Source: Alopecurus myosuroides
Lineage: Eukaryota; Streptophyta; Magnoliopsida; Poales; Poaceae
Length of the DNA stretch: 64,000 bases
Direction: 5' to 3'
Assembly: GCA_028641055.1 (NCBI GenBank)
Contig: CM054062.1
Coordinates: 233,752,376 to 233,816,375 of the forward strand
The translations under genes were made by a program, and so were the position numbers. Under the pieces are notes generated by a model, which saw nothing but the letters and a program-made list of their open reading frames with translations, was not told the DNA's origin and searched no databases. Positions 33,401 to 45,959 of this stretch are shown here, piece after piece (position 1 is the stretch's first letter; every line of letters starts with the position of its first letter).

Positions 33401-36400
33401 CAAAGCTTCCCAGCAAACGAGACTTGCGTGAGGGGTAGAGGACGGTGAGGCAAAGCTCCAGGTGGCTTCGGTTTTCTCTGGGACGGCCGGAGTCGACGGC
33501 GGCGTGCGGCGGCCGTATGGGTTAGGGTTAGGGTTTTCCTTTCGAGCTCGTACAGAGAGAGAGAGCAAGCGAGGGAGAGCGAGTGAGGAGAGGAAGAGAG
33601 ACACGGCATCGGGCTCCTTCTTATCCTCGACGAGGCGGCCAAGCAAGACGTGGCAGAGATGGTGTTGCCACGGCGTTGCTCCTCCTCTGCCTTCTGGCAG
33701 AGGTAGAAGAAAGGAGAATTAAACGCCAAATTTCGATACCCCCCTGCAAGTTCTAAAATTTACGGATAGGTCCCTCTGTCTTAAAAACTGAGAAGAAACT
33801 CTTGTTTTCTGGACATTTTTGTGAACATAAAAATAATAAAAATCAGTTTTGGAATCCTTATTGAATTTCCAAGCTCACCATATTTTTATTTTTCAATTTT
33901 GAGCAAGATTTGAATTTTATACTTAGGGTGCTAGATTAAGTGAATTTTGTTATTTCTCACCATTTATTTGATTAAATGGATTTAAAATTATTTTAGGCAT
34001 GATTATTATGATCGAACACAATAATCATGTGGTTAACAAAGTGGTGTAATCATAATTGGACAAATTTGGATACAATCCCTTTTGGAAAATAGTTTGATAA
34101 CACTACATAGTGGTGTTTTTATGTGTTATGGAAAATTCACCAAACATGGAATATTCTTCCAAGTCCTACATAATACTTTGGTTAGCAAATGTACTTGTTT
34201 TGTTTTATAAAACTTTGTAGTTTTCATAACTGAGCTCTTCACAATTTTAATTGAAATTCTCTTAGGAAAGAGTTTGGTAAATTACTTAGTAGTGTTTTTC
34301 TTTTATGAATTGTTCATAAAATCACCATGTAGGGAGTTTTATTCTAGAGCATGCCAAATGATTTTAGTGGATGAATAGACTTGTTTTCCTTCATGTATCT
34401 TTGTGTTTTTTATAGTCCTTGATTAAATGGAAACATGTGTGGCTTTGGAACCTTGTTGGTTGGTTTTCCACACAAGTTCCAAGTATGGCTTTTATGCTCT
34501 GTTGGTTTTATAACATGTATTTAGTTGCATACTTATGAATAAATGAATTTTTGTTATTACACTTTTGTCTTATGGATGAGAATGATCTGAAAATAAGGTG
34601 TTCATCTTGCTACCATTAACCTCCACATATCACAGACATGTGGATGTAATGGCTTCTTATTATATCATACTTAATAATTGTTTTCCCTTGAAGTGATTAT
34701 TAATTGTTCCCTTACTGAGGCAGTGTTGCTTCTTGTGGTCTTCTGTTGCTTGATGTTCTTCTCTCTAGTAGACACTAGTCTTCTGTTTTCACCTTGTATC
34801 AATTGCAAGTAATATCATCTCTTGGATTCAATCTTCAACTATCTCACCCTTGTGGTGGGAACCAACAGTTATTCCAAGCAAAGATTTTTCTTAGATAATT
34901 AGATTGTGGTTTCTTGTTTCCTTGGTGTTATTCTTTCTGTTGGTTGATGATAAAAGGAGTGTAGGTGTAGTTTATAACATCAGTTAGCCTTAAGCATATA
35001 AGAAGAATCTGTTGACAAGTTTGCAAGACTTGCCCTCAAATACCTTTTCATATACAAATGACTGATAGATACAAGATTATCAAACCTTATGTTTATTTTT
35101 ATATGACACTCAATTGTTAGAGCCTACAAAAGTGATTTGTTAACAAGGTTGCAAACTTGTTTCCAAACTACTTCTATATAACACCAACATTAGAATACCA
35201 CACTATTTCAAGAGGTTAATAAGTTCAGATCAAGTTATAAGAGTTTCCAAGTACTCTTATAATAGCTTAGAGTAGCACTTCTAGCACACTCTAAATAATC
35301 TTCTTGAAGCTCTTCCTGTGATAGTTCCTCCTTTCTTGTGAGTTGCTTCTCTTGCAGAATGATTTAGAGAAGATTGGGAGATAACCAGATAGAAATGATC
35401 TAGACAGAGTAATAAGATCTAGGTTAAGAGTTAGTTCAACTTTTATTCTTGTTTCATATACTTCTTATTTTGTTTCCCATAGGATAGGTACTTGGTTCAT
35501 ACATGATTAGTTTTACTTAGCTTTCCATTAAATTCCTCTAATAGAGGTTATAACTTGTTGTTATTCTTTACTTGTATCCAGAGGTACTTTAGTTGTTGAA
35601 TATTGATATAGATAGAAATGTGGAGTGTTGGTGAAATGGAAATTTAAGATTATAAGTTAATCAAATGGTTCATTGATGTGTTAAGATTTCTTATGCTCAC
35701 TTGTATGAGATGATTAAAACAATGAGCATGTGGAAGTTATTGGGTTTAATGACTTATGTCATAGTTGTTATTTGTTCTCCCAGGTATTATGATCTACTTT
35801 ATATTCATCACTTTATTAACTATGTCATTCATAATGCAGATATAGAGATTTGGGAATATCAGGTGTGATGTTCAAGGTTTAGAAGTAGTTTAAGAAGATT
35901 AATTTCTTCTTTTAGATACTTATTTTATGGTTGAGGAGATATGTACATATTCGATAAATATGTTAATAAAATTTTGTCATTTCCCACTTGTGGGGTTTAA
36001 GTTAATACTTGTTTGTATCACTTATGTTCTATTGAAACTTTGTTATTTACTTGTGATGGTTCACTTATTAGTTACTAAATAATTTGGAAAGATGTGGTGT
36101 GAATGGTTGATAACTTAAAGAGTTATTGTGTTACAGAACCTAGAATATTAATTGATGAGATTATTCCATCAAGCATTTCTAACTTGTGGAAATTATTTGA
36201 TAACTTAGGTAGTTCATGTTTTAGAGAGTCTAAAATATTTGTTGATGAGACTATTCCACCAAGCATTACTAACTTGTGGAAGTGTGGTCATTAGTTATGA
36301 GATTTGGATACTCACCCCTCTTTGAGTTCTAGGTATCTAGTAAATCATCCCAAGTCACAAATAGACTTGTGGTTGAAGTTGTTGAGAGTTTGTGTTGGTC

Positions 36401-36643
36401 ACAACCAATCATGGTTTGTGTTATCAGGTGATTTGATTTCTTAAGATACTTGTTATAAAGATCACTCCAAATGTACTCCTGACCAGATGAACTAGACCTA
36501 TTTCATCATGTCAAGTGAAACTTTGGTCACTTTGATTCGTTTAAACTTTCGCGCCAAAATTTCCCGTATTTTTAGATGCATGCTTTGCAAATGCACATAT
36601 TAAATTTAGATCCTTATAACCTCCCAAACACTGGGATGTTACA
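30476..36643 (-). repeat. LTR copy 3 of the array, 6168 bp
   Basis: Same length as copy 2 and shares its diagnostic variants (AAAATTTTGTCATT near 35969, ATATTAATTGATG near 36145, CCTACATAATAC near 34164). It ends in the standard LTR termini. No gene seen. Confidence 0.95.
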
Positions 36644-38483
36644 GTATTCCCCCCTTAACAAGAACTTCGTCCCGAAGTTCAACCTCTCTCACGTAAAGAT
36701 AGGTAGAGAGTACTTTTGTAGACCGTTGAATCGTCACATATGTTTCTTGTGTTGACCTTGGCATGTGTATCCTCTTGTCTTGACTGTTCACCTTCCACTA
36801 TATTGTACTATGATCTAATAGTATGCCAGTTGTTCGGACAACCCTGTCTTGTTACTAGACCTTCCTAATAGTCTTACGAAGAACACGTGGTATTTCCACC
36901 ACATAGTGGATACCAAGTTTCATTCGCCGATGAATAGGTATGGTTTCCTACCTCTCACAACTTTCTGAAGAACATTTGGTCTATCCACCAAGTGATGAAT
37001 AACCAATTAACTTCTTCCGGTATACAGGATATTGACTATGTTTAGGACTCCATTTGGTTCAGTCTAATGGTCTCAAAATAAAGATTTTTCAAAGAAACTT
37101 GTACAAAGTAGTGTACACTCACTTAGACTCTATTATTAGTGAAAATATCTTCGAGTTTCCTCGAGTTTTAACTCTTTCCTATAGGTGACTATAACCTATT
37201 CCATTGGTTACTACCTATGGTTCTTCTATATCTTTGGGTTTTGACTTCTATGGGACAATTCTATAAGCTTATTCATCAAACTTCTACAGGTTTCCTTCTA
37301 GGATATAACTAATCATGTGGTTTTCTTGGCATCACTTGCGGTAGCTCACCATATGTTGATGAAGTATTTCACCAAATCCAAGCAAGGTGTGGAATGTGGT
37401 CCATTCCCATCAGTGCTTTGTTGATTTCTGCCTTCTTGACTTCAAGGACTTCCAGAGCTTTGATAGTTGCTTCAGTCAGCTGAGATTTCAGACCGCTCTC
37501 ATTCTAATTATATACCCTCTAGACCACTAACATCAAGATAGATCTCAATGTTTGCACATGCATTTGCACATCAAGTTCTAACTTCATGTATAGATCTAGT
37601 CAATCAAAAATCCAAATAAGATCCAATAAATCCCAAATGCAGTTATCACTCATACATCAAAAGCCTGTGAAATAAAAGTACTTAGAGTAAAACATCTCAA
37701 GTACCAAGGCTCTTAAATGCTATACACTACAAGTAGGTATAGATTACCTTGTAATCCTATTCTACACAACCACTCTTTGCCTAGGTAATTACTCCAATTG
37801 CATGCCTTACTGCAATGGAATAAACCAAAACAAAATGATCCTATAGTAGTTGTTGTCTAACTTAGTTCCCTATAGGACTAAGTACCAAGCTGTTTGAAGT
37901 ACTTCCTCGTGGTTATGATAAGCTTCTCATAACATCTGTTGGTCCTTCATGGTGTTGATCACATCGTAGGAGTAGTAATGTAGCTTCCATCAATGCTTAT
38001 GCCTTCTCCTAATTCTATTATATGCTATAATAGTTCAACTCTAGACTGGATAACAAAGGATATGATATATATCCCATAGTTACCATAATTTAATTAAAGT
38101 TCACGATTCTCAAACATTCCTTATTGTTGATTCTTATACGTACTCTATACCATATTGTACTCCATCCTATTCATTTATAGAATGGGGTAATCCGCACTTT
38201 GACTTAAGCATCTCTGACTATGTCAGAACTTTCTTTTTCTCAATAACACCGATACCTGATAAATTTCTAACTATTCATACCTAGGTATAAAGATACTGGA
38301 TAAGTAAATTTACTCAGGTTGAGTAAGAATAATTCTATACAAGTCTGATTAATCATTCTCAAGTGAATGATCATCATAGTTGTAGGAAGTGTGGTTTAGA
38401 TAAGATGGTTTCCTATAGTATTTACCAACCTACAGATCTCCTAAAAGGTTTTAAACCTAAGGTCGCTTCGCTCTGATACCACC
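36644..38483 (-). other. Internal domain 3 of the array (1840 bp, non-coding)
   Basis: Nearly identical to domain 2, including the CAGTCAGCTG variant. It carries a PPT and a PBS at its ends and no coding region. Confidence 0.93.
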
Positions 38484-41400
38484 TGTGATGACCCAGCACA
38501 CCACTGCATGTGTAGTGCGCAAGTCGGTGACATAATACTCACAGAAGGGCTTATCCGTGAATATTACATCTCTCAGAGTGGTACAACAGGAGCACAGCGG
38601 GTCCAGGCAAAACTATAGGATACAAACCTCATTACAAAACCTTGGGAATCTCCTTGATGAATCAAGAAAATCTCCTGCAAAAGAAACATCAGAAGAAGCA
38701 ATTCGAAGCTCCGAGCTGGAGAAGAACTCTAGCTCAGAACTAATCCACTACGGCTGATGTCAGCCCTATTCTATGGCTAGTAAATGCTAAGTCCAAGAAT
38801 GGACTCTACCTACACCTTGATAGCTTCTCCTCCATCAGCGTTGTTGGTGATGATGCTTTACTGGCTAAGTAGTATAAGACTCCACCTAGCTTCATAAGAC
38901 AAAGATGGCTTCACGATGACGACTTCCATAGGCTTCAACTCTAAGCAAGGGGTCAAACGGGATAGAATGAGTAACGAGCGTTACTCAGCAAGTTCATGAT
39001 ATATAGTGGGTGGTTGATGCACTAACTACAGCTTTAGACTCGAAAGAGTCATAAAGTAATGCAAGGTTTTGTAAAACTTTCTTCAAGAGGTTGCTTTTAA
39101 TTCTGAAAACTATGCCCGCCATTCTTCACAGGATTAGAACTTTCATGGAGTTTCCTTTCCTGCGGCGTTCGCAGCTCCTTCCCGGAACAAGGGGTAACAT
39201 GCCACATCCTTTTACACTCTGCAGAGGTGCGTTACTTTACCCATGGACGACCAAGACCATGTTGCACAACCAGGCGATCGTTCCTGTCCACGCCCACTCA
39301 GGTGTGGGGCCCGGTAGTTGGTCCAAGCCAAACCGTGCTTCTCCGCACAACGCATGCCCACCCATTTCTGCCAGCAGGTTGAACGCCTGATTCCACCCCT
39401 CACGATGGAGATCTACGCGCCCCTGGCAGACACTCATAGACCCCAGAGTCCGTGGGACGTAAGGGCTCCCACCCATGTGCATGTAGTCTCGCAAGACCTA
39501 CAGCGTACGTCTCTGGCGCGTCCGTTGACATGCGAACGAGAAAAGTATCACGGTTGACTTACTCCCCCCATAGAAGATCCATGGTCAACGCGAATTTACG
39601 GCGCAAGAATCCTGACGGCAGTTGTTGTTAATTCCTAGGTAATACGTTCCCATGCAGATGGAACCTTCCTTTGACCTATTCATCTTACCATGGTTCCATC
39701 CGCCCACCACATAGAACACTACCACTCGGGTAGTCATTCAGGTAGTCATATTATTATAAAAATAGGATCATGCATTCTTTTGAGGGTAGGTGATAATACA
39801 ATAGGGTTTTTGCAAATAGTTTGTTATGAAGTACTGCAAAGGATATGAGCAAGTGATGAACTTGCCTGAGATTGAAATAACCATAATAATAATCCAGGTC
39901 TTCAGGGTTCGAGGGTCGCGTAGAGAAATCCAAACATCTGAAAGATAGCAAAGTAGTCCCGGTAAGGACTACAGGAAACACTGGCAAGATGATACATGCA
40001 TAGTAATGAGATGCATCGCGAAATACCCTGGAAAATACCCCAGCTTACAAGTGTAAGCCACGTTTGATACGGTATCGTAATCACACAGGTCTTAGGTGAA
40101 TGATTTCATTATTTGTGGTGATGTGGTTATTAGTTCTTTTAGACTTACATGTGTTTCACTTTTACTTAGCAAACCATTGTTATCATGTTGAGGTAGAAGT
40201 GTTTATTACTTGATTAGATAACAAAACAATAACACATAGAAAACAATTATTAAAAAGATAGCAGACATATTTTATTTCATATTGTAGAGTGTAGAGCTTA
40301 TGTCAAAGGTTGAATGAAAAATGAGTAACTAATACAACCAATTCTATTATCACATAACTTGCTATTGCCATGTGATGATAGGTTTAGTAGATGTGAAAAT
40401 ATGAGGGTTTTATTCATTAGAAAAACAATATTTATGGTAATTGTTTATGGTTATAGTGGTATATTATAGAATTTCCATTATGCCCTTTAAAACAATTTTA
40501 TAAGTTGAACAAATGTTTTATGTTTAACATATTTGAATTGGAAATGCTTTTCTCTTTAATTTGATATCTCATTTGAATTATTCTGAAAATATTTGAATAA
40601 GATTTTAATTTATTGATTTTAAATGAATTAAAGGATAAGGCAAAATATTGCACCCATGAAAACATGTTCAAATGACCTTAAAAACATCATAGATGAGTTG
40701 TATATGTTATTTGGAGCATTTTGGTATATAACTTGTATTTTTCTGATTTTATGAATTATTTCTTATTTTTCTCAATTTTAAATGATTTAAATTAATTAAG
40801 GAAAATGTTTAATTTTAAACTTTATCAAATTATTTTTAAAAGTTGATAAATAAATAGGTTTTATTTTTCTGAACACAAATATATTTTATTTACATTTTTC
40901 TGATATGTAAATTAAAAGTTATTGCTTTAATAAGATTTATTCTTTTTCTGCCTTTTTAAATTGACAGGTGGGACCCACCTGTCATATATGATTTAATAAA
41001 AAGAGAAAAGAACAGGATAATGCTCCTGACGTCATGCTGACGTCAGGGTGACATCACCACGGGAGGGGATTCCTCCAATTCGGATGAAATCCGTGGATTC
41101 CGTTCGAATTAATGAATTCCTTCACAGCCATTCGATTGAGACGCTCACAGGGAATCAATAGGTGGCGGCGCCGCTGCCTGGTAGTCACCGGAGTGGCCAC
41201 GGCGAGCAATGGCGCGGCGGCGGCGTACGGTCTCCGGCGAGGAAGCGGTTTCGACTGTAATTAAAGGAACAGAGGACATGGTGAGGTGAATAAGCTCACC
41301 CTGATCGCCGTGGAGCAAGCGAGGAAGCACGGAGAGGTCGGTAACGACGGCGACGTCAAGAATTGGCCGGCGGCCGGAGTTGGAGGAGAGGACTCGATTC

Positions 41401-42056
41401 GGCCCCCTCAAAGCTTCCCAGCAAACGAGACTTGCGTGAGGGGTAGAGGACGGTGAGGCAAAGCTCCAGGTGGCTTCGGTTTTCTCTGGGACGGCCGGAG
41501 TCGACGGCGGCGTGCGGCGGCCGTATGGGTTAGGGTTAGGGTTTTCCTTTCGAGCTCGTACAGAGAGAGAGAGCAAGCGAGGGAGAGCGAGTGAGGAGAG
41601 GAAGAGAGACACGGCATCGGGCTCCTTCTTATCCTCGACGAGGCGGCCAAGCAAGACGTGGCAGAGATGGTGTTGCCACGGCGTTGCTCCTCCTCTGCCT
41701 TCTGGCAGAGGTAGAAGAAAGGAGAATTAAACGCCAAATTTCGATACCCCCCTGCAAGTTCTAAAATTTACGGATAGGTCCCTCTGTCTTAAAAACTGAG
41801 AAGAAACTCTTGTTTTCTGGACATTTTTGTGAACATAAAAATAATAAAAATCAGTTTTGGAATCCTTATTGAATTTCCAAGCTCACCATATTTTTATTTT
41901 TCAATTTTGAGCAAGATTTGAATTTTATACTTAGGGTGCTAGATTAAGTGAATTTTGTTATTTCTCACCATTTATTTGATTAAATGGATTTAAAATTATT
42001 TTAGGCATGATTATTATGATCGAACACAATAATCATGTGGTTAACAAAGTGGTGTA

Positions 42057-42061
42057 ATCAT
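42057..42061. repeat. Target-site duplication ATCAT, left copy (right copy 43363-43367)
   Basis: The uninterrupted LTR copies read GTGTAATCATAATTGG here. In copy 4 ATCAT is present on both sides of the palindrome, so the duplication is exactly 5 bp if the element is taken as TG...CA. Confidence 0.88.
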
Positions 42062-42423
42062 TGTCGTGGTGGTGTCACGGCAGATGCCATGGGATGGCTA
42101 AAGATGTGGGGACGATGGACGCTGGAGGTGTCCGGGGAGGGATCACGCGACGAGTAGCCGCGTGAGGTGAGATCCACACAACACAAACAACACGATGTAC
42201 CCAGGTTCAGGGCCCTCGTGAGGAGGTAAAACCCCTACTCCTGCCTTTCTCTTTGTATTACGATGTCTCTCCGAGTAGCCACAGTACAAACGGTAACGCT
42301 ACCGAGTAGCCTTTCTCTCCTCTCCGAGTAGGGCTAGGTCAAGAACTTGGGGTTTCTAGGGTTTCCAGGGAGCAACCGTTAGCGCCTATGGGAGCCTGCC
42401 TCGCGCAGGAGGCGGCGGGGCAC

Positions 42424-42431
42424 CTTATATA
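42424..42431 (-). promoter_or_regulatory. TATA box of the left palindrome arm, reading leftward
   Basis: TATATAAG on the minus strand, mirrored by the copy in the right arm. It is followed in its own direction by GTGCCCCGCC-type GC-rich leader sequence. Confidence 0.5.
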
Positions 42432-42992
42432 CACGGTGCCCAGCCGGATACGTCCAAATCTTAGACAAGTGTCGACATAGTGTGCACACTGTCCTTTCTC
42501 CGAGTACCCGCTGACAGCTTTGGTCGTTGATCTTGGCTGCTTCTGTAAAGTCGTTGGGCAAAACTAGGGGACAGACTGGTATCACTGTACCTAGGCACAG
42601 AGTAGGCCCCCCCTTATCCTGCCACGGCCTGCTTCCATGCTGTCACTGTCAGGCAGGCCGTCCCCACGTGAACAGTAGTTCGAATGCTGCCAAGTACGGA
42701 CCCAGGATACGCGGGATCCTGGGTCCGTACTTGGCAGCATTCGAACTACTGTTCACGTGGGGACGGCCTGCCTGACAGTGACAGCATGGAAGCAGGCCGT
42801 GGCAGGATAAGGGGGGGCCTACTCTGTGCCTAGGTACAGTGATACCAGTCTGTCCCCTAGTTTTGCCCAACGACTTTACAGAAGCAGCCAAGATCAACGA
42901 CCAAAGCTGTCAGCGGGTACTCGGAGAAAGGACAGTGTGCACACTATGTCGACACTTGTCTAAGATTTGGACGTATCCGGCTGGGCACCGTG

Positions 42993-43000
42993 TATATAAG
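42993..43000 (+). promoter_or_regulatory. TATA box of the right palindrome arm, reading rightward
   Basis: TATATAAG on the plus strand, about 370 bp from the right end of the insertion. Together with the left arm it gives two outward-facing promoters. Activity is inferred from sequence only. Confidence 0.5.
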
Positions 43001-45959
43001 GTGCCCCGCCGCCTCCTGCGCGAGGCAGGCTCCCATAGGCGCTAACGGTTGCTCCCTGGAAACCCTAGAAACCCCAAGTTCTTGACCTAGCCCTACTCGG
43101 AGAGGAGAGAAAGGCTACTCGGTAGCGTTACCGTTTGTACTGTGGCTACTCGGAGAGACATCGTAATACAAAGAGAAAGGCAGGAGTAGGGGTTTTACCT
43201 CCTCACGAGGGCCCTGAACCTGGGTACATCGTGTTGTTTGTGTTGTGTGGATCTCACCTCACGCGGCTACTCGTCGCGTGATCCCTCCCCGGACACCTCC
43301 AGCGTCCATCGTCCCCACATCTTTAGCCATCCCATGGCATCTGCCGTGACACCACCACGACAATCATAATTGGACAAATTTGGATACAATCCCTTTTGGA
43401 AAATAGTTTGATAACACTACATAGTGGTGTTTTTATGTGTTATGGAAAATTCACCAAACATGGAATATTCTTCCAAGTCCTACACAATACTTTGGTTAGC
43501 AAATGTACTTGTTTTGTTTTATAAAACTTTGTAGTTTTCATAACTGAGCTCTTCACAATTTTAATTGAAATTCTCTTAGGAAAGAGTTTGGTAAATTACT
43601 TAGTAGTGTTTTTCTTTTATGAATTGTTCATAAAATCACCATGTAGGGAGTTTTATTCTAGAGCATGCCAAATGATTTTAGTGGATGAATAGACTTGTTT
43701 TCCTTCATGTATCTTTGTGTTTTTTATAGTCCTTGATTAAATGGAAACATGTGTGGCTTTGGAACCTTGTTGGTTGGTTTTCCACACAAGTTCCAAGTAT
43801 GGCTTTTATGCTCTGTTGGTTTTATAACATGTATTTAGTTGCATACTTATGAATAAATGAATTTTTGTTATTACACTTTTGTCTTATGGATGAGAATGAT
43901 CTGAAAATAAGGTGTTCATCTTGCTACCATTAACCTCCACATATCACAGACATGTGGATGTAATGGCTTCTTATTATATCATACTTAATAATTGTTTTCC
44001 CTTGAAGTGATTATTAATTGTTCCCTTACTGAGGCAGTGTTGCTTCTTGTGGTCTTCTGTTGCTTGATGTTCTTCTCTCTAGTAGACACTAGTCTTCTGT
44101 TTTCACCTTGTATCAATTGCAAGTAATATCATCTCTTGGATTCAATCTTCAACTATCTCACCCTTGTGGTGGGAACCAACAGTTATTCCAAGCAAAGATT
44201 TTTCTTAGATAATTATATTGTGGTTTCTTGTTTCCTTGGTGTTATTCTTTCTGTCGGTTGATGATAAAAGGAGTGTAGGTGTAGTTTATAACATCAGTTA
44301 GCCTTAAGCATATAAGAAGAATCTGTTGACAAGTTTGCAAGACTTGCCCTCGAATACCTTTTCATATACAAATGACTGATAGATACAAGATTATCAAACC
44401 TTATGTTTATTTTTATATGACACTCAATTGTTAGAGCCTACAAAAGTGATTTGTTAACAAGGTTGCAAACTTGTTTCCAAACTACTTCTATATAACACCA
44501 ACATTAGAATACCACACTATTTCAAGAGGTTAATAAGTTCAGATCAAGTTATAAGAGTTTCCAAGTACTCTTTAATAGCTTAGTGTAGCACTTCTAGCAC
44601 ACTCTAAATAATCTTCTTGAAGCTCTTCCTATGATAGTTCCTCCTTTCTTGTGAGTTGCTTCTCTTGCAGAATGATTTAGAGAAGATTGGGAGATAACCA
44701 GATAGAAATGATCTAGACAGAGTAATAAGATCTAGGTTAAGAGTTAGTTCAACTTTTATTCTTGTTTCATATACTTCTTATTTTGTTTCCCATAGGATAG
44801 GTACTTGGTTCATACATGATTAGTTTTACTTAGCTTTCCATTAAATTCCTCTAATAGAGGTTATAACTTGTTGTTATTCTTTACTTGTATCCAGAGGTAC
44901 TTTAGTTGTTGAATATTGATATAGATAGAAATGTGGAGTGTTGGTGAAATGGAAATTTAAGATTATAAGTTAATCAAATGGTTCATTGATGTGTTAAGAT
45001 TTCTTATGCTCACTTGTATGAGATGATTAAAACAATGAGCATGTGGAAGTTATTGGGTTTAATGACTTATGTCATAGTTGTTATTTGTTCTCCCAGGTAT
45101 TATGATCTACTTTATATTCATCACTTTATTAACTATGTCATTCATAATGCAGATATAGAGATTTGGGAATATCAGGTGTGATGTTCAAGGTTTAGAAGTA
45201 GTTTAAGAAGATTAATTTCTTCTTTTAGATACTTATTTTATGGTTGAGGAGATATGTACATATTCGATAAATATGTTAATAAAATTATTATGTCATTTCC
45301 CACTTGTGGGGTTTAAGTTAATACTTGTTTGTATCACTTATGTTCTATTGAAACTTTGTTATTTACTTGTGATGGTTCACTTATTAGTTACTAAATAATT
45401 TGGAAAGATGTGGTGTGAATGGTTGATAACTTAAAGAGTTATTGTGTTACAGAACCTAGAATATTTGTTGATGAGATTATTCCATCAAGCATTTCTAACT
45501 TGTGGAAATTATTTGATAACTTAGGTAGTTCATGTTTTAGAGAGTCTAAAATATTTGTTGATGAGACTATTCCACCAAGCATTACTAACTTGTGGAAGTG
45601 TGGTCATTAGTTATGAGATTTGGATACTCACCCCTCTTTGAGTTCTAGGTATCTAGTAAATCATCCCAAGTCACAAATAGACTTGTGGTTGAAGTTGTTG
45701 AGAGTTTGTGTTGGTCACAACCAATCATGGTTTGTGTTATCAGGTGATTTGATTTCTTAAGATACTTGTTATAAAGATCACTCCAAATGTACTCCTGACC
45801 AGATGAACTAGACCTATTTCATCATGTCAAGTGAAACTTTGGTCACTTTGATTCGTTTAAACTTTCGCGCCAAAATTTCCCGTATTTTTAGATGCATGCT
45901 TTGCAAATGCACATATTAAATTTAGATCCTTATAACCTCCCAAACACTGGGATGTTACA

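Larger units (their letters stand above)
42062..43362. mobile_element. 1301-bp near-perfect palindromic insertion with TG...CA ends
   Basis: The left half starts TGTCGTGGTGGTGTCACGG and the right half ends with its exact reverse complement. The centre is at 42712. The arms (42062-42708 and 42716-43362, 647 bp each) appear identical by eye, separated by ACGCGGG. Each arm, read outward from the centre, has a TATA box and then sequence like the R-U5 part of a grass Gypsy LTR (CTGAACCTGGGTACATCG near 43213). The ends (TG...CA) and 5-bp TSD fit retroviral-type integrase rather than any common DNA-transposon family. There is no coding capacity beyond mirror-image ORFs of 68 and 82 codons. It could be two LTRs joined head to head at their U3 ends, or a foldback element that mimics this. 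Confidence 0.9.
38484..45959 (-). repeat. LTR copy 4 of the array, interrupted by a 1.3-kb palindrome
   Basis: Without the palindrome and its 5-bp duplication the LTR is 6170 bp. It carries the ancestral-looking variants shared with copies 1 and 5 (CCTACAGCGTACG, TATCACGGTTGAC, ATTATTATG), plus private changes such as TGGAGTTTCC near 39145, CATATTGTAG near 40281 and CTCTTTAATAG near 44570. Confidence 0.95.

Noticed and set aside
42379..43045. Mirror-image ORFs of 68 and 82 codons in the palindrome as a divergent gene pair
   Set aside because: They are forced by the inverted symmetry; the protein has no recognisable features.
42061..43363. Palindrome as a PIF/Harbinger or CACTA MITE with a 3-bp TSD (TCA)
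   Set aside because: A TCA duplication can be read if the ends are shifted by one base, but the ends are not CACTA-like or GG/CC-like, and the TG...CA plus 5-bp reading is longer and consistent. Not fully excluded.
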